From Eleftheria terrae (GTDB taxonomy: Bacteria > Pseudomonadota > Gammaproteobacteria > Burkholderiales > Burkholderiaceae_C), in NCBI RefSeq assembly GCF_030419005.1, contig NZ_CP106953.1:248001-312000 (forward strand): a stretch of 64,000 nt of DNA, given 5' to 3'. The notes under the pieces were generated by a model, which was not told where the DNA came from, made no database searches, and worked only from the letters and a program-made list of their open reading frames with translations. Position numbers and translations under genes: made by a program. How positions within the stretch are numbered: position 1 is the first letter of the stretch; every line of letters starts with the position of its first letter. This document shows positions 1-9,330 of the stretch, piece after piece.

Positions 1-410
1 AACAACTGACGCCACTCGTCATCCGACAGCTTGCGCTGCACGCTCGAGTCCCAGCCACAGGGCTCCGCTGTCGCCGGCGAGCAGGTGTGCCACATCAGGT
101 TGACCAGCGCGCCATTGCGCCACTCGGTCTTGGCCTGCTCGATCATGGCGGCACGATAGTGGATGTCGTGTTGCGAGAACAGAAAGTCGCCGCTCCACAG
201 TCCCGGGTAGCGGCCGGTGACGTTCTTGATCTGGGCGGTCCACTTCGCCGGGTCGCTGTTCGGCTCCCGGTTGTGTTGCCCGGCCACCGTCTTCTGGCCC
301 GAGATGCTGTAGAGATAGTTGAGCGACTTGTGGCGGGTCTGTCCCCAGGACGCCGCGGACATCGCCATCGCGAGTGCAGCGATGGCCATACTCTTGCACG
401 TCAATCGCAT
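1..410 (-). CDS. GH26-family beta-mannanase, N-terminal part (truncated by window edge)
   Basis: The first 136 residues of a secreted glycoside hydrolase. A signal peptide (MRLTCKSMAIAALAMAMSA, cleavage probably near ASWG-Q) is followed by the characteristic GH26 N-terminal pattern: YLYSISGQKTVAGQHNRE, then TGRYPGLWSGDF and VNLMWHTCSP. In this family these segments form the first strands of the (beta/alpha)8 barrel. GH26 enzymes mostly hydrolyse beta-1,4-mannan, outside the cytoplasm. The two catalytic glutamates would lie beyond the window and cannot be checked. The next minus-strand gene upstream is a lectin-bearing GH71/99-like protein, which fits a mannose-polymer theme. Family call confident; exact substrate inferred. 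Confidence 0.82.
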   Translation of the reverse strand, partial: MRLTCKSMAIAALAMAMSAASWGQTRHKSLNYLYSISGQKTVAGQHNREPNSDPAKWTAQIKNVTGRYPGLWSGDFLFSQHDIHYRAAMIEQAKTEWRNGALVNLMWHTCSPATAEPCGWDSSVQRKLSDDEWRQL

Positions 411-813
411 GTGGATCGTCTCCTGTATCGTTGTATGGGCAGCTCGGGACCTTGCTTCGCCTCCGGGCGCACGCGCTTGCGGTGAACCGGCAGGGCGGCC
501 TTGATGGCCGGCGACGAAGGTCAGCAGCGCCACCGTACCGAGACAGGGCGTGACTCTCTGTGTAGAAGCGCGTCTGGCGGTGAAAGGGTCGGTGCGATGT
601 CTCTCCCCGGCAGGAATCACTGGGTCGGCAACCTTTCGCGCCGGACGCTTCCTGCCCTGGGCGCGGCCCGAGGCGCCTGGGGGGGGCGACCTGTCCGCAC
701 CCGCAGCAGCCCCGCCGGACCCCGCTGAGCGGACAGGCTGGCCACAAGGGACACGGCCCGCGTCGTCGCCTCGCCGGGGCGCGTTCGACGTCACCGGTAC
801 CTCGCGCGGGCCT
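411..813. other. intergenic stretch, no gene seen
   Basis: About 400 bases between the GH71/99-like gene and the GH26 gene, both on the minus strand. Open frames across it have no recognisable protein features. It presumably holds the GH26 promoter, but no convincing -35/-10 pair or terminator hairpin was found. Confidence 0.5.
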
Positions 814-2775
814 TCAGGGGCGCGGCCACACCCGTGCACCGTGGCCATCGGCCAACCACAGGTAGGGCCAGGCGGCAGAGAGCTTGAGCTCTGCACCCGC
901 AATGCCGGAGGTGGCTGAATTCCAGTACGGAGCGCCACCGTCGCGCAGGACGAGGTTGCCGTCTGTCTGGAAGGTCAACGAGCACGAAGCGGCGGAGCAT
1001 TGGTGTCCCGTCGTATTCGAGGCCCACAGTGCTCGGCCATTGCTGTCGTAGACCACCAGGTTGCCGTCACCTTGCAGGGTCAGGTGCCCGCCATGGAAGC
1101 GGGCGGCAGCCAACGCAGGCAGATGGAAGGCGCCGGATGGAGCCTCCAGCGTGCTACTCGTGGTGAAAACAGGGGTGCCGTCGGCCGCCTGCACCATCAG
1201 GAACGGGCTTCGCGCGGTCACTTTCAGGTGGCCACCCGGTGCGGTGGTGTGCGTGGCCCAGTAGGCGTGGCCGCGGTCGTACAGGATGAAATTGCCATCG
1301 GCTTGCAGCACCGCGCTGCACGTACTGGCACCGCACTGGCGCCCCACCGTGTTGGTAGCCCACAGCGGCCGGAACGCGGCGTCGTACACCACAAGATTGC
1401 CGTCATGCTGGAATGCCAGGGTGTACCCGCCACCCGAGCGCATCGAGCCCGGTGCCATCACCAGCGTGCCAGCGGCGAAGACCATCGGCAGCCCCGACGT
1501 GATGAAGCCGGAGCGCCCCGGTTGCCGCGCGGCTGCCGTGACCGTCCGCGTGACCTGCAGGTACCAGTCGGGCGGCAGGGTCATGCCATCGGAGGCCAGT
1601 GTCACGTTCGGGAAGGCGGCTGGAGCGGCGGCTGGCGCAGCGGCCAGCTTGAAGATCGCAGTCGCCTCATCGACCTCGTCGAACATGGCCACGTAGTTGG
1701 ACACCAGACCCAGCGCCGCGTATTCGCGTGCCTGTGTCCACATGAACTGGCCACCCGCGCGGGGAATCTCGTTCAGTCGCTTGCTGCCCTTGCTTCCATT
1801 GCGAAAGCTGTAGCCCGGGAACACGACCGGCAGGTAGCGCTGGTCGCGCTGGCGGACGACGGCCAGATCCTGGCTTGTACGGGAACGGATGAAAGCCGAC
1901 GCTGAAGCATCGTCGGCATACCGCCCGACCGTCCAAGGCGAAATGATGTCGAGGCTGGCATAGTAGGAAGGCCATCCACTGCCGCTCAGCGCGTCCCCGC
2001 TGCCGGTGCGCCACTGCGACGGCACCCCGCCCATCACGCTGGCCCTGTATTTCACCGGCGCACCGGTGTGCAGCCAGTTGACGAATGCCAGCGCATCGTC
2101 AGCAGAGGCCGTCTCGTTGCCCGCCAGCCCGAAGCCCCACACCGCAAGCAAGGGCTTGCCCCTGAAGGTCTGATACGAGCTGGAGGCAGTGACGCCCGCG
2201 TCGACCACCGACCGCCAGCGCGTCTTCAGGCACTCCACCAAGGCGGCACCGGTGTTGCACGTCTTCGAGTTCTGCGCACCGGAGACGTCGAACATGATGA
2301 CCAGCTTGCGGCCTTGCGCTTCGGCACCGGCTCGGGCCTTGCGCGCGATGTCGAGCCGGTAATCGGGCGAGTCGACGACGAACCACTGGAGGAAGGCGCC
2401 GGCGATGTCATATTCACGCATCCACCGAAAGTGCGTGTCGATGACGCGGGCGCTCGCCGAGGAATAGGCCAGGCTGGGGCTGCCGTCGCCATTGCTGAGG
2501 CCGGTGGCCTGAAGCGCGTCCGCCGGGTACTCGGCCACGTCCGGCCACATGTCGACACTCATCGTCGACGGGGTGGGCGGATGGGTGTGCGACCAGTGGA
2601 ACCAGTTGCGCCCCTGGCCATCCGCGGGAATGTTGAACCACGCTTGATAACCGACGAACGTCTTGTGCTCGAAACCCTCGGGCGTCACGGGGCCGGCGTC
2701 CGCCGTGCCGCACACCCATGCGGCACACAACGCTGACATGGTGAGCCGGCAGCCCGCACTCGCTTTGAATCTCAT
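814..2775 (-). CDS. secreted GH71/99-like glycoside hydrolase with B-lectin repeats
   Basis: A 653-residue protein with a signal peptide ending near GTADA-GP. Residues about 35-385 match the GH71/99-like pattern: KTFVGYQAWFNIPADG, MWPDVAEYP, VIDTHFRWMREYDIAGAFLQW, with an acidic FDEVDEAT near the end of the domain. The C-terminal third carries four QxDxNxVxY-type elements (QHDGNLVVYD, QADGNFILYD, QGDGNLVVYD, QTDGNLVLRD), the signature of bulb-type mannose-binding lectin folds, apparently as two domains. It probably acts on an extracellular mannose-containing glycan while anchored by the lectin part. An AGGAGGA ribosome site precedes the ATG. Its neighbour is a GH26 mannanase. Confidence 0.82.
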   Translation of the reverse strand: MRFKASAGCRLTMSALCAAWVCGTADAGPVTPEGFEHKTFVGYQAWFNIPADGQGRNWFHWSHTHPPTPSTMSVDMWPDVAEYPADALQATGLSNGDGSPSLAYSSASARVIDTHFRWMREYDIAGAFLQWFVVDSPDYRLDIARKARAGAEAQGRKLVIMFDVSGAQNSKTCNTGAALVECLKTRWRSVVDAGVTASSSYQTFRGKPLLAVWGFGLAGNETASADDALAFVNWLHTGAPVKYRASVMGGVPSQWRTGSGDALSGSGWPSYYASLDIISPWTVGRYADDASASAFIRSRTSQDLAVVRQRDQRYLPVVFPGYSFRNGSKGSKRLNEIPRAGGQFMWTQAREYAALGLVSNYVAMFDEVDEATAIFKLAAAPAAAPAAFPNVTLASDGMTLPPDWYLQVTRTVTAAARQPGRSGFITSGLPMVFAAGTLVMAPGSMRSGGGYTLAFQHDGNLVVYDAAFRPLWATNTVGRQCGASTCSAVLQADGNFILYDRGHAYWATHTTAPGGHLKVTARSPFLMVQAADGTPVFTTSSTLEAPSGAFHLPALAAARFHGGHLTLQGDGNLVVYDSNGRALWASNTTGHQCSAASCSLTFQTDGNLVLRDGGAPYWNSATSGIAGAELKLSAAWPYLWLADGHGARVWPRP

Positions 2776-3383
2776 TCCTGTCGTCCTCCTGGGTTCGGTG
2801 TTCTATGACGTGTTCTGACATCGACCCCGGGCGGACGGGCGCTCAACCCCATGCCCACCCGGCCTCGCCTGTGGGCGCGGCAGCTGCGGCAGGCAAAGCA
2901 AGGATGTCGTCCGGCACCGTTGTCGAGCACCCGAAAGGGCCGGCACGGCCCGCCATCGAGGGCAGGCAGTACGCATGGGAGTCTTGCGACTCTGGCACGG
3001 TGCGGCAAGGTCTCCCGGACCGGCGGCTCGAGGGCCGGCACCGGCGGGTGAGCGTGTGCTGACCGCGGCACAGCGTGGACGCGCCGCCGCGCCTCCACGC
3101 CGGATGGCGGCAGGCCGGCCTTGGCCGCCCACTCTCCGCCTCTCCCAGGAACTCGCGGGTGCGCGTCATTCTGGTCGACAGGCTCAGCGCCAGCCCGGGC
3201 TGCGGCACGGTGGCCAAGCTGCGCTTGGCTTGTTCAGGCGGCAGCAGCTGGTGCCGAGGGATTCTGCCGGCCTTCCCCAGCTGCCAACTGCTTCACGAAA
3301 CAAGGCGGCAGTGCGGCGACCCTGGCGGGCCGGTGCTCCAGGAGCGGCAGCCGCTCAATGGCCGCAACGCGGCCTGCCGTGCG
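2776..3383. other. intergenic stretch, no gene seen
   Basis: About 600 very GC-rich bases between the PEP-CTERM gene and the GH71/99-like gene. Long open frames exist on both strands but are low-complexity Arg/Pro/Ala-rich products typical of GC-rich non-coding DNA. Only the Shine-Dalgarno sequence of the downstream gene, at its right-hand edge, is recognisable. Confidence 0.5.
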
Positions 3384-4208
3384 TCACACCGCCTTGCGGC
3401 GGCGGGCGCGCCAGCCGAGCAGGCCCAGACCGCCGGCCAGCAAGGCATAGGTCGCCGGCTCGGGGACCGGCAGCGGGTTCACCATGCCAGACGCCAGGGC
3501 GGCGACCGACAGAGAGCCAGCCAGGCCCTGGCTGCCGCTTTCGAAAGTCAGGGACAGCCGCCGGCTATCGGCCAGCACGCTGTGCAGCCGGTACAGCTCG
3601 CCGCTCAGGTGGTCGGAATAGTCGGTGACGCCGTCGGCGCCATAGAAATCGAGGTGCACATAGGCGTCCAGCCTGCGGTCTTGGTTCAACAGGGAGCCGT
3701 CGTCCTCCAGTCGGATGCTGGCGTCGAGCGAAATTTCGAGACGGGTATTCGCCTGCAGCTGGAGGTTCAGCCACCGGCTGGTCACGCTGTCGGCCGCGCC
3801 ATGCGCGCCGAAGCTGATCGCGGACCGGGCGTTGGCCGCCCCGATCCCGAGGCCGCCGTCGGCACTCACCGCCGCGGCCGCGACGCCTCCCGTCACCGGA
3901 CTGGCCGGCGTGGCGTCCCAGATCCGCGTTTCATGGACGCCCGGCATCAGCTCCCCGGAGGGCAGCCGGTGGAAGACTTCATTGAAGGTGCTGGTTTCAC
4001 CGGTGAAGCTGTAGCCAGCCTCGATGCCGTCGTTCAGGTCGAGATCGATCACCGTGAAGGTGAAGCGCTCCCAGCTGGCTTCCGCACGCGGGCCGGCATG
4101 GGCGAGCCCCGCAACGGTGCAGCCGAGCGCGACGGACATGGCCGCCAGGCGGTTCACCCATTTGCGCCGCTGCGTGTGGCTGCGCGCGGTTGTATTGAAT
4201 AGGTGCAC
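3384..4208 (-). CDS. PEP-CTERM sorting-domain exported protein
   Basis: A 274-residue exported protein. The GTG at 4208 is preferred over an upstream ATG because GGAGGG lies just before it and it gives a clean N-terminus: HTQRRKW, a hydrophobic stretch, then GLAHA cleavage. The C-terminus is a textbook PEP-CTERM signal: VPEPATYALLAGGLGLLGW followed by RARRRKAV. Such proteins are processed by an exosortase and linked to exopolysaccharide export. The beta-rich middle resembles no enzyme I know. No exosortase is seen in this window. Confidence 0.85.
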   Translation of the reverse strand: MHLFNTTARSHTQRRKWVNRLAAMSVALGCTVAGLAHAGPRAEASWERFTFTVIDLDLNDGIEAGYSFTGETSTFNEVFHRLPSGELMPGVHETRIWDATPASPVTGGVAAAAVSADGGLGIGAANARSAISFGAHGAADSVTSRWLNLQLQANTRLEISLDASIRLEDDGSLLNQDRRLDAYVHLDFYGADGVTDYSDHLSGELYRLHSVLADSRRLSLTFESGSQGLAGSLSVAALASGMVNPLPVPEPATYALLAGGLGLLGWRARRRKAV

Positions 4209-4384
4209 GATTCCCTCCTGAACTTTGCTTTTCGGTTGCGCACGCAAGAAGCCGGCGCGCTGCAAGTATAAGAAGAACGAACCGGACTCATAGGCCCCCT
4301 ATTTCGGGTGCCGCAGAGCGCGCTTTCGGCACCGGCGGGCCGCAGGAAATGCCTTAAACTGGCCGCCCTCCAAGGACCCCTTCC

Positions 4385-5104
4385 ATGCCCGCTTGCCGCA
4401 TTCCCGGACCGGTCGGCACGACCGACTTCTGTATCGACATTGCTGACGGCACGATGGCACTCGCCGCGTCCCCGGTGGCCCAGCCGGTGGGTGCCGCCCC
4501 GGTGAAGTCGATTCCCCTCGACGACGACACGCGGGCGCTGGCCGCCGTGGCTTACGGAGAGGGCTCCACCGGCAACGTGTTCGAAGAGATGGCCGCCATC
4601 GCCAACGTGCTGGTGCGCCAGCAGAAGGCGCGCGGTTACGCCACGATCAGCTCCTTCATCAAGGCCGACAAGACCTTTGCCTTCGCTGCCCACGACGGCA
4701 ACCAGCGCTACAACAAGCTGATGAAGGCCAGCGAGAAGGACATCGCTGCCGACCCCGGCATGGACGCCGCCGTGCGCGGCGCGCGCAACGCGCTCTCGCA
4801 GAGCCCGACCGACTATTCGAACGGCGCCTATTTCTGGGACGGCGCCGACATCAAGTCCAACTACGCCAAGCATGTGAAGGTGCGGGCCGGCATCAAGTTC
4901 GGCGACGCCAGCCACAACATCTACGGCATCTCCGAGAAGGAAGTGCCTGGCGAAGAGTGGTGGCGCGACGCCAACGGCAACAAGACCAAGCTGCGCGGCA
5001 AGTGGACCCACAAGTACGACTCGACCGCGGCGTGGGGCGGCACGATCTTCTGGAAGTACAACGGCGATTTCATCAAGGCGACCCACAACAAGGAATACAA
5101 CTGA
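4385..5104 (+). CDS. SleB-like cell-wall hydrolase domain protein, no signal peptide
   Basis: A 239-residue protein whose residues about 52-75 (LAAVAYGEGS ... EEMAAIANVLVRQ) resemble the start of SleB/Hydrolase_2 cell-wall hydrolases, where the glutamate in YGE aligns with the catalytic Glu. The rest (FAFAAHDGNQRYNKLM, GAYFWDGADIKSNYAKH, YGISEKEVPGEEWW) is consistent with a compact soluble enzyme. There is no signal peptide or membrane segment. The stop codon overlaps the start of the next gene (TGATG), and that product is exported. This is the layout of a secreted peptidoglycan-attacking effector with a periplasmic immunity partner. Fold call moderate; effector role is inference. Confidence 0.6.
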   Translation: MPACRIPGPVGTTDFCIDIADGTMALAASPVAQPVGAAPVKSIPLDDDTRALAAVAYGEGSTGNVFEEMAAIANVLVRQQKARGYATISSFIKADKTFAFAAHDGNQRYNKLMKASEKDIAADPGMDAAVRGARNALSQSPTDYSNGAYFWDGADIKSNYAKHVKVRAGIKFGDASHNIYGISEKEVPGEEWWRDANGNKTKLRGKWTHKYDSTAAWGGTIFWKYNGDFIKATHNKEYN

Positions 5105-5781
5105 TGCGGCGCGTTTTTCTCGGTGTGGCTCTCGCGCTCGGGGCCTGCGGTGCCTGGGCCGGCAGCACGGTGTCGAACGCCACCGAGCTGCGCGACCTGC
5201 TGCGCGGCCAGGCGCAGCCGGCGACGCTCGAGCCCCTGAAGAGCGAAAGCGGATGCGGCCCCGCCGGCTGCAGCGTCGACCTGGAGCGGCTGTCTATCCG
5301 GGTGGAGCCAGGCTTCATCCAGCAGGCGCGCGGTGCACGCCTGCGCCTGGTGGAGCACAAGCACAAGGACGGGCCGGCGCTGCCCGAAATCGACTGGACG
5401 CCAATGGACGCCTACCAGGTGTTCAACGCCGGCCGCCGCTGGGGCAGCTGCATCGAGTTCTCGCACAGCGGCATGGGCAAGAGCGGCAGCTACCAGCGCT
5501 GGAGCAGCGTGGTCCTGGTCCCCTTCCGCGGCGAGCGGCCGGGCAAGACGGCGCACCGTTTCGTGGGCTACTGGACCGGCTGCGACTCGCTGCAAGCCGG
5601 CGACAAGCCGGGCGAGGTGGTGTTTCCGGTCGTCGAGCGGGCGGCGGAGCATGCGCCGGCTCCTCTTCACCTGATGCGCTACCAGTGCAGCGTGCAACGC
5701 TGCAGCGGCAGCGAGGATGCGCGCAGCGTCGCGCGCCACCCCACCGATGAAGGCGGGGCCCTGGTCGTCGAGGGCCAGTAG
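5104..5781 (+). CDS. exported protein coupled to the SleB-like hydrolase (possible immunity protein)
   Basis: A 225-residue protein starting inside the stop codon of the preceding gene, so translation is probably coupled. The N-terminus MRRVFLGVALALGACGAWA is an export signal; LGAC could serve as a lipobox, or cleavage may follow AWA. The mature part has several cysteines, including paired ones (CGPAGC, CSVQRC), suggesting disulfides in the periplasm. No known enzyme motif is visible and I do not recognise a family. An immunity or accessory role towards the hydrolase is inferred only from coupling and export. Confidence 0.7.
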   Translation: MRRVFLGVALALGACGAWAGSTVSNATELRDLLRGQAQPATLEPLKSESGCGPAGCSVDLERLSIRVEPGFIQQARGARLRLVEHKHKDGPALPEIDWTPMDAYQVFNAGRRWGSCIEFSHSGMGKSGSYQRWSSVVLVPFRGERPGKTAHRFVGYWTGCDSLQAGDKPGEVVFPVVERAAEHAPAPLHLMRYQCSVQRCSGSEDARSVARHPTDEGGALVVEGQ

Positions 5782-6516
5782 AGACGGTGTAGACACCGTG
5801 TAGGCAGGGTGCGAGGCACCGCCCGGAGCCCCACGCGCAAGTCGCGGCCAGCCCTGCCGGCGCGCTCCATGCCCCACCCTGCGCACCAGCGGCTTCGGGC
5901 ACGCGTCGTGCCGGCAGCGCGATGCGTGCGGTATTCGATCCAAGGAAGTCGAGCCAGCCCGTGATGCCACCGGCATCGCCACGGTGCATCACCCACACTC
6001 CCCTCGAACAGGTCCGAGCACATGAGGCTTGAGCCGCAGAGCGGCGCCGCGCAAGCGCCGCCGTGACGGGCAACAACGATTCGATCAGCAGTCTCGAAGG
6101 CGGAGCAAGCGATCAGGGGCCGTGGTGACGCTCGGCGAGAACGTCCTCCGAGCGCCTGGGCCGCCGAGAGGCCGGCTATCGGCAAGCGGAAGCCGCCAAG
6201 GCTCCATGAAGTGGCAGCAGCCGGTCCACGCTCGACCGTTCACGCGGGCCAGCGATGAACCTAGAATTCATTGACGCGACATGAGCAGCGTGTCGCCTCG
6301 GCGCGGTTGTTTCGAAGCAGCGACTCCACCATGCAGACGCCGGCCGGGACGGCCCCCCGGACACCGCCTCCCGATGACCGCAGCGCGGTCGTTGAGAGGG
6401 CTTGCGGGGGTGGTGGCGACCTCCCTGCTCGGCGTCATGTGGTGGTCGACCCGCAGGCCGGGCCTGCCAGGAGATCCCAGCATGCCAGGGAGTCGCCGCC
6501 CCCACCGGAGGCCATC
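5782..6516. other. intergenic stretch of about 735 bases
   Basis: No recognisable gene. Immediately after the preceding stop codon there is a perfect 7-bp inverted repeat (listed separately). Open frames in the remainder encode Arg/Ala/Pro-rich sequences without domains. The right end must contain the promoter of the cysC-like gene. Confidence 0.5.
5784..5799. repeat. inverted repeat after the coupled gene pair
   Basis: ACGGTGT-AG-ACACCGT, a perfect 7-bp inverted repeat starting three bases after a stop codon. There is no T-run, so it is a poor intrinsic terminator; it may be a transcript-end hairpin or a protein-binding site. Confidence 0.45.
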
Positions 6517-7209
6517 ATGAACGAATCAGGGCAGGACATCTCCTGCCGGCAGGACGCAACAGACCGTCCCCCATCGTCCCCGCTTCCCGCCGATCGCAAC
6601 CCGGGCTGCGGCGATGTGCGGGCGCCGGCCGTCGGCAAGTCACTGCGTGCCGCCCTCAAGGGCCAGACACCGTGCCTGCTGTGGCTCACGGGCCTGTCCG
6701 GTGCAGGAAAGTCGACGATTGCGAACCGGGTCGACTGCAAGCTCCATGCAGCCGGGAAGCACAGCTTCTTGCTGGACGGAGACCACCTCCGGCAGGGCCT
6801 GAACAAGGATCTCGGTTTCACCGAAGGCGACCGGACAGAGAATGTGCGGCGGGCGGCAGAGGTGGCCAGGCTGATGGTGGATGCAGGGCTGATTGTCATT
6901 GCGGCCTTCATCTCGCCGATGCGTGCCCAACGCCAGGCCGCACGTGCACTGTTCGCGCCAGGCGAGTTCCTTGAAATCCACGTGGATGCGCCCCTGGCTG
7001 TCCTCGAACAACGCGACCCCAAAGGTCTGTACCGGAAAGCCCGGATGGGCCTCATCAAGGACTTCACCGGCATCGACTCGCCATACGAACCGCCCTGCTG
7101 CCCTGAACTCCATCTGGAGACCACCGGTGTGAGTGCCGAGGCAGCCGCCGACCAGATCATCGCCACCTTGCAAGCCCGCGGCCTGCTGCCTCCACCGCCC
7201 TGCAAGTAG
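6517..7209 (+). CDS. cysC: adenylylsulfate (APS) kinase
   Basis: A 230-residue cytoplasmic kinase transferring phosphate from ATP to APS to make PAPS, the universal sulfate donor. Walker A is GLSGAGKS at about residues 59-66. [42 protein letters not shown] and [12 protein letters not shown] are all family hallmarks, and the length is normal after a 45-residue non-conserved N-terminal extension. The ATG at 6517 follows GGAG at good spacing. It is not with cysDN/cysH genes; 72 bases later comes an FG-GAP protein, which raises the possibility that its PAPS feeds a sulfation step rather than assimilation. Confidence 0.92.
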   Translation: MNESGQDISCRQDATDRPPSSPLPADRNPGCGDVRAPAVGKSLRAALKGQTPCLLWLTGLSGAGKSTIANRVDCKLHAAGKHSFLLDGDHLRQGLNKDLGFTEGDRTENVRRAAEVARLMVDAGLIVIAAFISPMRAQRQAARALFAPGEFLEIHVDAPLAVLEQRDPKGLYRKARMGLIKDFTGIDSPYEPPCCPELHLETTGVSAEAAADQIIATLQARGLLPPPPCK

Positions 7210-7281
7210 CACGTGCATGCGAACCGCCCGGTGGTGCCTGCAGGCAAGCAAGTGCGCCGGATCAAGCCAAAGGAGGGCGCG

Positions 7282-8544
7282 ATGTCAGGCCGACTCATCA
7301 TCTCCATGCTCGATCTCGTGGAACGCCCCCTGGGACGGCCCCGATGGAATGAGGCGGTGACGCGCTTGCACCGGCCCGAGCGAAAACGACTTGAGGCGCT
7401 GCTGCTCGATCCCCGCGCAGGCGGGTCGGTGGAGCACCTCGACCTGCGCTATCCCGGCGCGACCCAGGCCATGGAGTTCGGCGAATTCGCCACCGCCGGC
7501 GTCGGCGACATCGATGGCGACGGCCGCCCGGAGATCGTGATCGCTGTGACGCCGACGGGCGGTGCCTGCTACGTGATGGCGCATCGCTACGACCGCGGGA
7601 CGTGGCGGCCCGAACCGATCAACCGGGAGATGGAGGCGGTGGATTTCATCCGCAGCATGGCGCTCGGCGACCTCGATGGCGACGGATGCGACGAGATCGT
7701 GATCGGCACCCGCCCGGATGGCGCCACGCTGCTTCTGCACCGGCAAGCCGCGGGCTACGTCGCCGAGCTCATCGACTCCCGGCAGCAGGGCGCGGGGATC
7801 TCGAACGTCCGCGAGGTCACCATCGGTGACCTGGGCGGGGGACGGCCCGAGGTCTTCACCGCCTCGGCGCGCAGCAATACGCGCCCGAAGTGGGACCAGA
7901 CGCCAGACCTCAAATGGGATCCGGTGCCCGGCCACATCTTCCGCCACCACCGGATCAACGGCCGCTGGCAGCGCACCCTCGTCGAGCAGCACGGCGGCGT
8001 GACGCACACACGTGTCCTGCGCATCGGCGAGCTCGCCGGTGCGCAGCGCCTCGTTTCCTGCTCGGTCGGCGTGTACGACAACAAGCAGCAGCGCATTGAC
8101 CCCGCGCCGGTCCTCCGCATGCACACGCTCGGCGGGGACGGCAGCTTCACGAGCGAGACCATCGACGTCCTCGAGGAGGCCATCATGTGCCGCAGCATGG
8201 CGATCGGCGACATCGACGGTGACGGACGCAACGAGTTGGTGGTCGGCACGCGATCCCTCGCCTTCGGTGGGCGGGGAACGACCTTCCTCTACGCCTACAA
8301 GCACGACCCCGCCACCGCAGCCTGGACGCGGATGACGCTGGACACCAGCGAGCCCCTGGGGTTTCGCTCGCTGATCCTCGCCGATCTCGACGGCGATGGC
8401 CGGCTGGCGGTGATTGCGTCGGACGACGGCAAGGGCCTGATCAAGGCGTACCGGCTGCGCCATGGCGCATGGCAAGCCGAGGTCATCCTGTCGCGCCCCA
8501 ACTTCATCTTCTGCACCGCGATGGGAGTGGTCAGCCGCTGGTGA
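7282..8544 (+). CDS. FG-GAP/VCBS repeat protein A (intracellular)
   Basis: A 420-residue beta-propeller-type protein with recurring Ca-binding-like loops GDIDGDGRPE (about residue 74), GDLDGDGCDE (about 129), a degenerate GDLGGGRPE, GDIDGDGRNE (about 308) and ADLDGDGRLA (about 366). Such loops are typical of FG-GAP/integrin-alpha-like blades. There is no signal peptide (MSGRLIISMLDLVERPLG), unusual because most bacterial members are secreted. AGGAGG precedes the ATG. It lies just downstream of cysC and has a paralogue at 10657-11898 sharing its beginning (RLIISMLDLV.RPLG) and end (WQAEVILSRPNFIF). Role unknown. Confidence 0.8.
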   Translation: MSGRLIISMLDLVERPLGRPRWNEAVTRLHRPERKRLEALLLDPRAGGSVEHLDLRYPGATQAMEFGEFATAGVGDIDGDGRPEIVIAVTPTGGACYVMAHRYDRGTWRPEPINREMEAVDFIRSMALGDLDGDGCDEIVIGTRPDGATLLLHRQAAGYVAELIDSRQQGAGISNVREVTIGDLGGGRPEVFTASARSNTRPKWDQTPDLKWDPVPGHIFRHHRINGRWQRTLVEQHGGVTHTRVLRIGELAGAQRLVSCSVGVYDNKQQRIDPAPVLRMHTLGGDGSFTSETIDVLEEAIMCRSMAIGDIDGDGRNELVVGTRSLAFGGRGTTFLYAYKHDPATAAWTRMTLDTSEPLGFRSLILADLDGDGRLAVIASDDGKGLIKAYRLRHGAWQAEVILSRPNFIFCTAMGVVSRW

Positions 8545-8610
8545 TCCAGCGCACCGGAATCATCGGCAGGCGCGGGGCAAGCGGACCGCACCGAGATGCA
8601 CCGGGCCCGG

Positions 8611-9246
8611 TCAGGCAACGAAAGGCACCCATCGGTACCGCACCTTCCGCATGTACGCGACGTAATCGGTGTCCTTCTTCAGGAATTCTTCCTCGATGAG
8701 GCTTTTGACGATGAAGAGCACGATGAGCGTCGAGGTCATCAGCAAGTTCACGACGGAAAACATCTGAAGATTGAGGCTCAGGTACGTGAGGAACACCGTC
8801 GTGTAAATCGGATGCCGGACGAAGGCGTAGGGACCGGTCGTCACCAGGTTGCGCTGCGCCGGCACGATGCTGATGTTGCGGCCGAGCGTCAGCCGGCTCG
8901 TGATGCCAAGCAGCAAGGCCGCACCGGCGACGGCGTTGGAGATCCACGGCGAAACCAGCGGCACCCCCGGCTGTGCAAAGAACGCGGGGCCGAAGGTGCC
9001 GTAGGTCGGCACGAATGCAAGCAGCCAGAACCAGCCATTGGTCGTGGTCCGGCGGGGAGGCCGCCGGGTCACCATCCCTGCAATGAAGAGGAAGGTGTTG
9101 GTCTGCGCCACCAGAACGGGAAACGCAAACTCGACATGGCGGAACCGCCAGTAGAACAGATAGGCCCAGGGAACGACGGCAATGATCGCCACGATCCGGT
9201 CCAGGGGGAAAACATCGCGGAACGTGGTGTCCTGAGGAGCAGTCAT
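8611..9246 (-). CDS. isoprenylcysteine carboxyl methyltransferase-like (ICMT/PEMT family) membrane protein
   Basis: A 211-residue integral membrane protein with several hydrophobic segments. The C-terminal half has the ICMT/PEMT signature: GRNISIVPAQRNLVTTGPY, FVRHPIYTTVFL, then the IEEEFL...DYVAYMRKVRYRWVPF tail that binds S-adenosylmethionine in this family. Bacterial members methylate small lipophilic or isoprenoid-like substrates; the substrate here is unknown. It is the last gene of a minus-strand set with the beta-propeller protein (84-base gap) and FG-GAP protein B, and converges on FG-GAP protein A. Confidence 0.8.
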   Translation of the reverse strand: MTAPQDTTFRDVFPLDRIVAIIAVVPWAYLFYWRFRHVEFAFPVLVAQTNTFLFIAGMVTRRPPRRTTTNGWFWLLAFVPTYGTFGPAFFAQPGVPLVSPWISNAVAGAALLLGITSRLTLGRNISIVPAQRNLVTTGPYAFVRHPIYTTVFLTYLSLNLQMFSVVNLLMTSTLIVLFIVKSLIEEEFLKKDTDYVAYMRKVRYRWVPFVA

Positions 9247-9330
9247 GGAAAATTGCCTCTGCCCGGTGGTGATGATGACTGGCGTGCCAGAGTCAGCGGC
9301 TGGACGCCGGCTCCCTGATCGATCGCAGGA

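Noticed and set aside
3075..4202. Long plus-strand open frame of 375 codons antisense to the PEP-CTERM gene
   Set aside because: Composition is Arg/Gly/Ala/Val-rich without domains, while the minus strand has a signal peptide, a PEP-CTERM tail and a good ribosome site.
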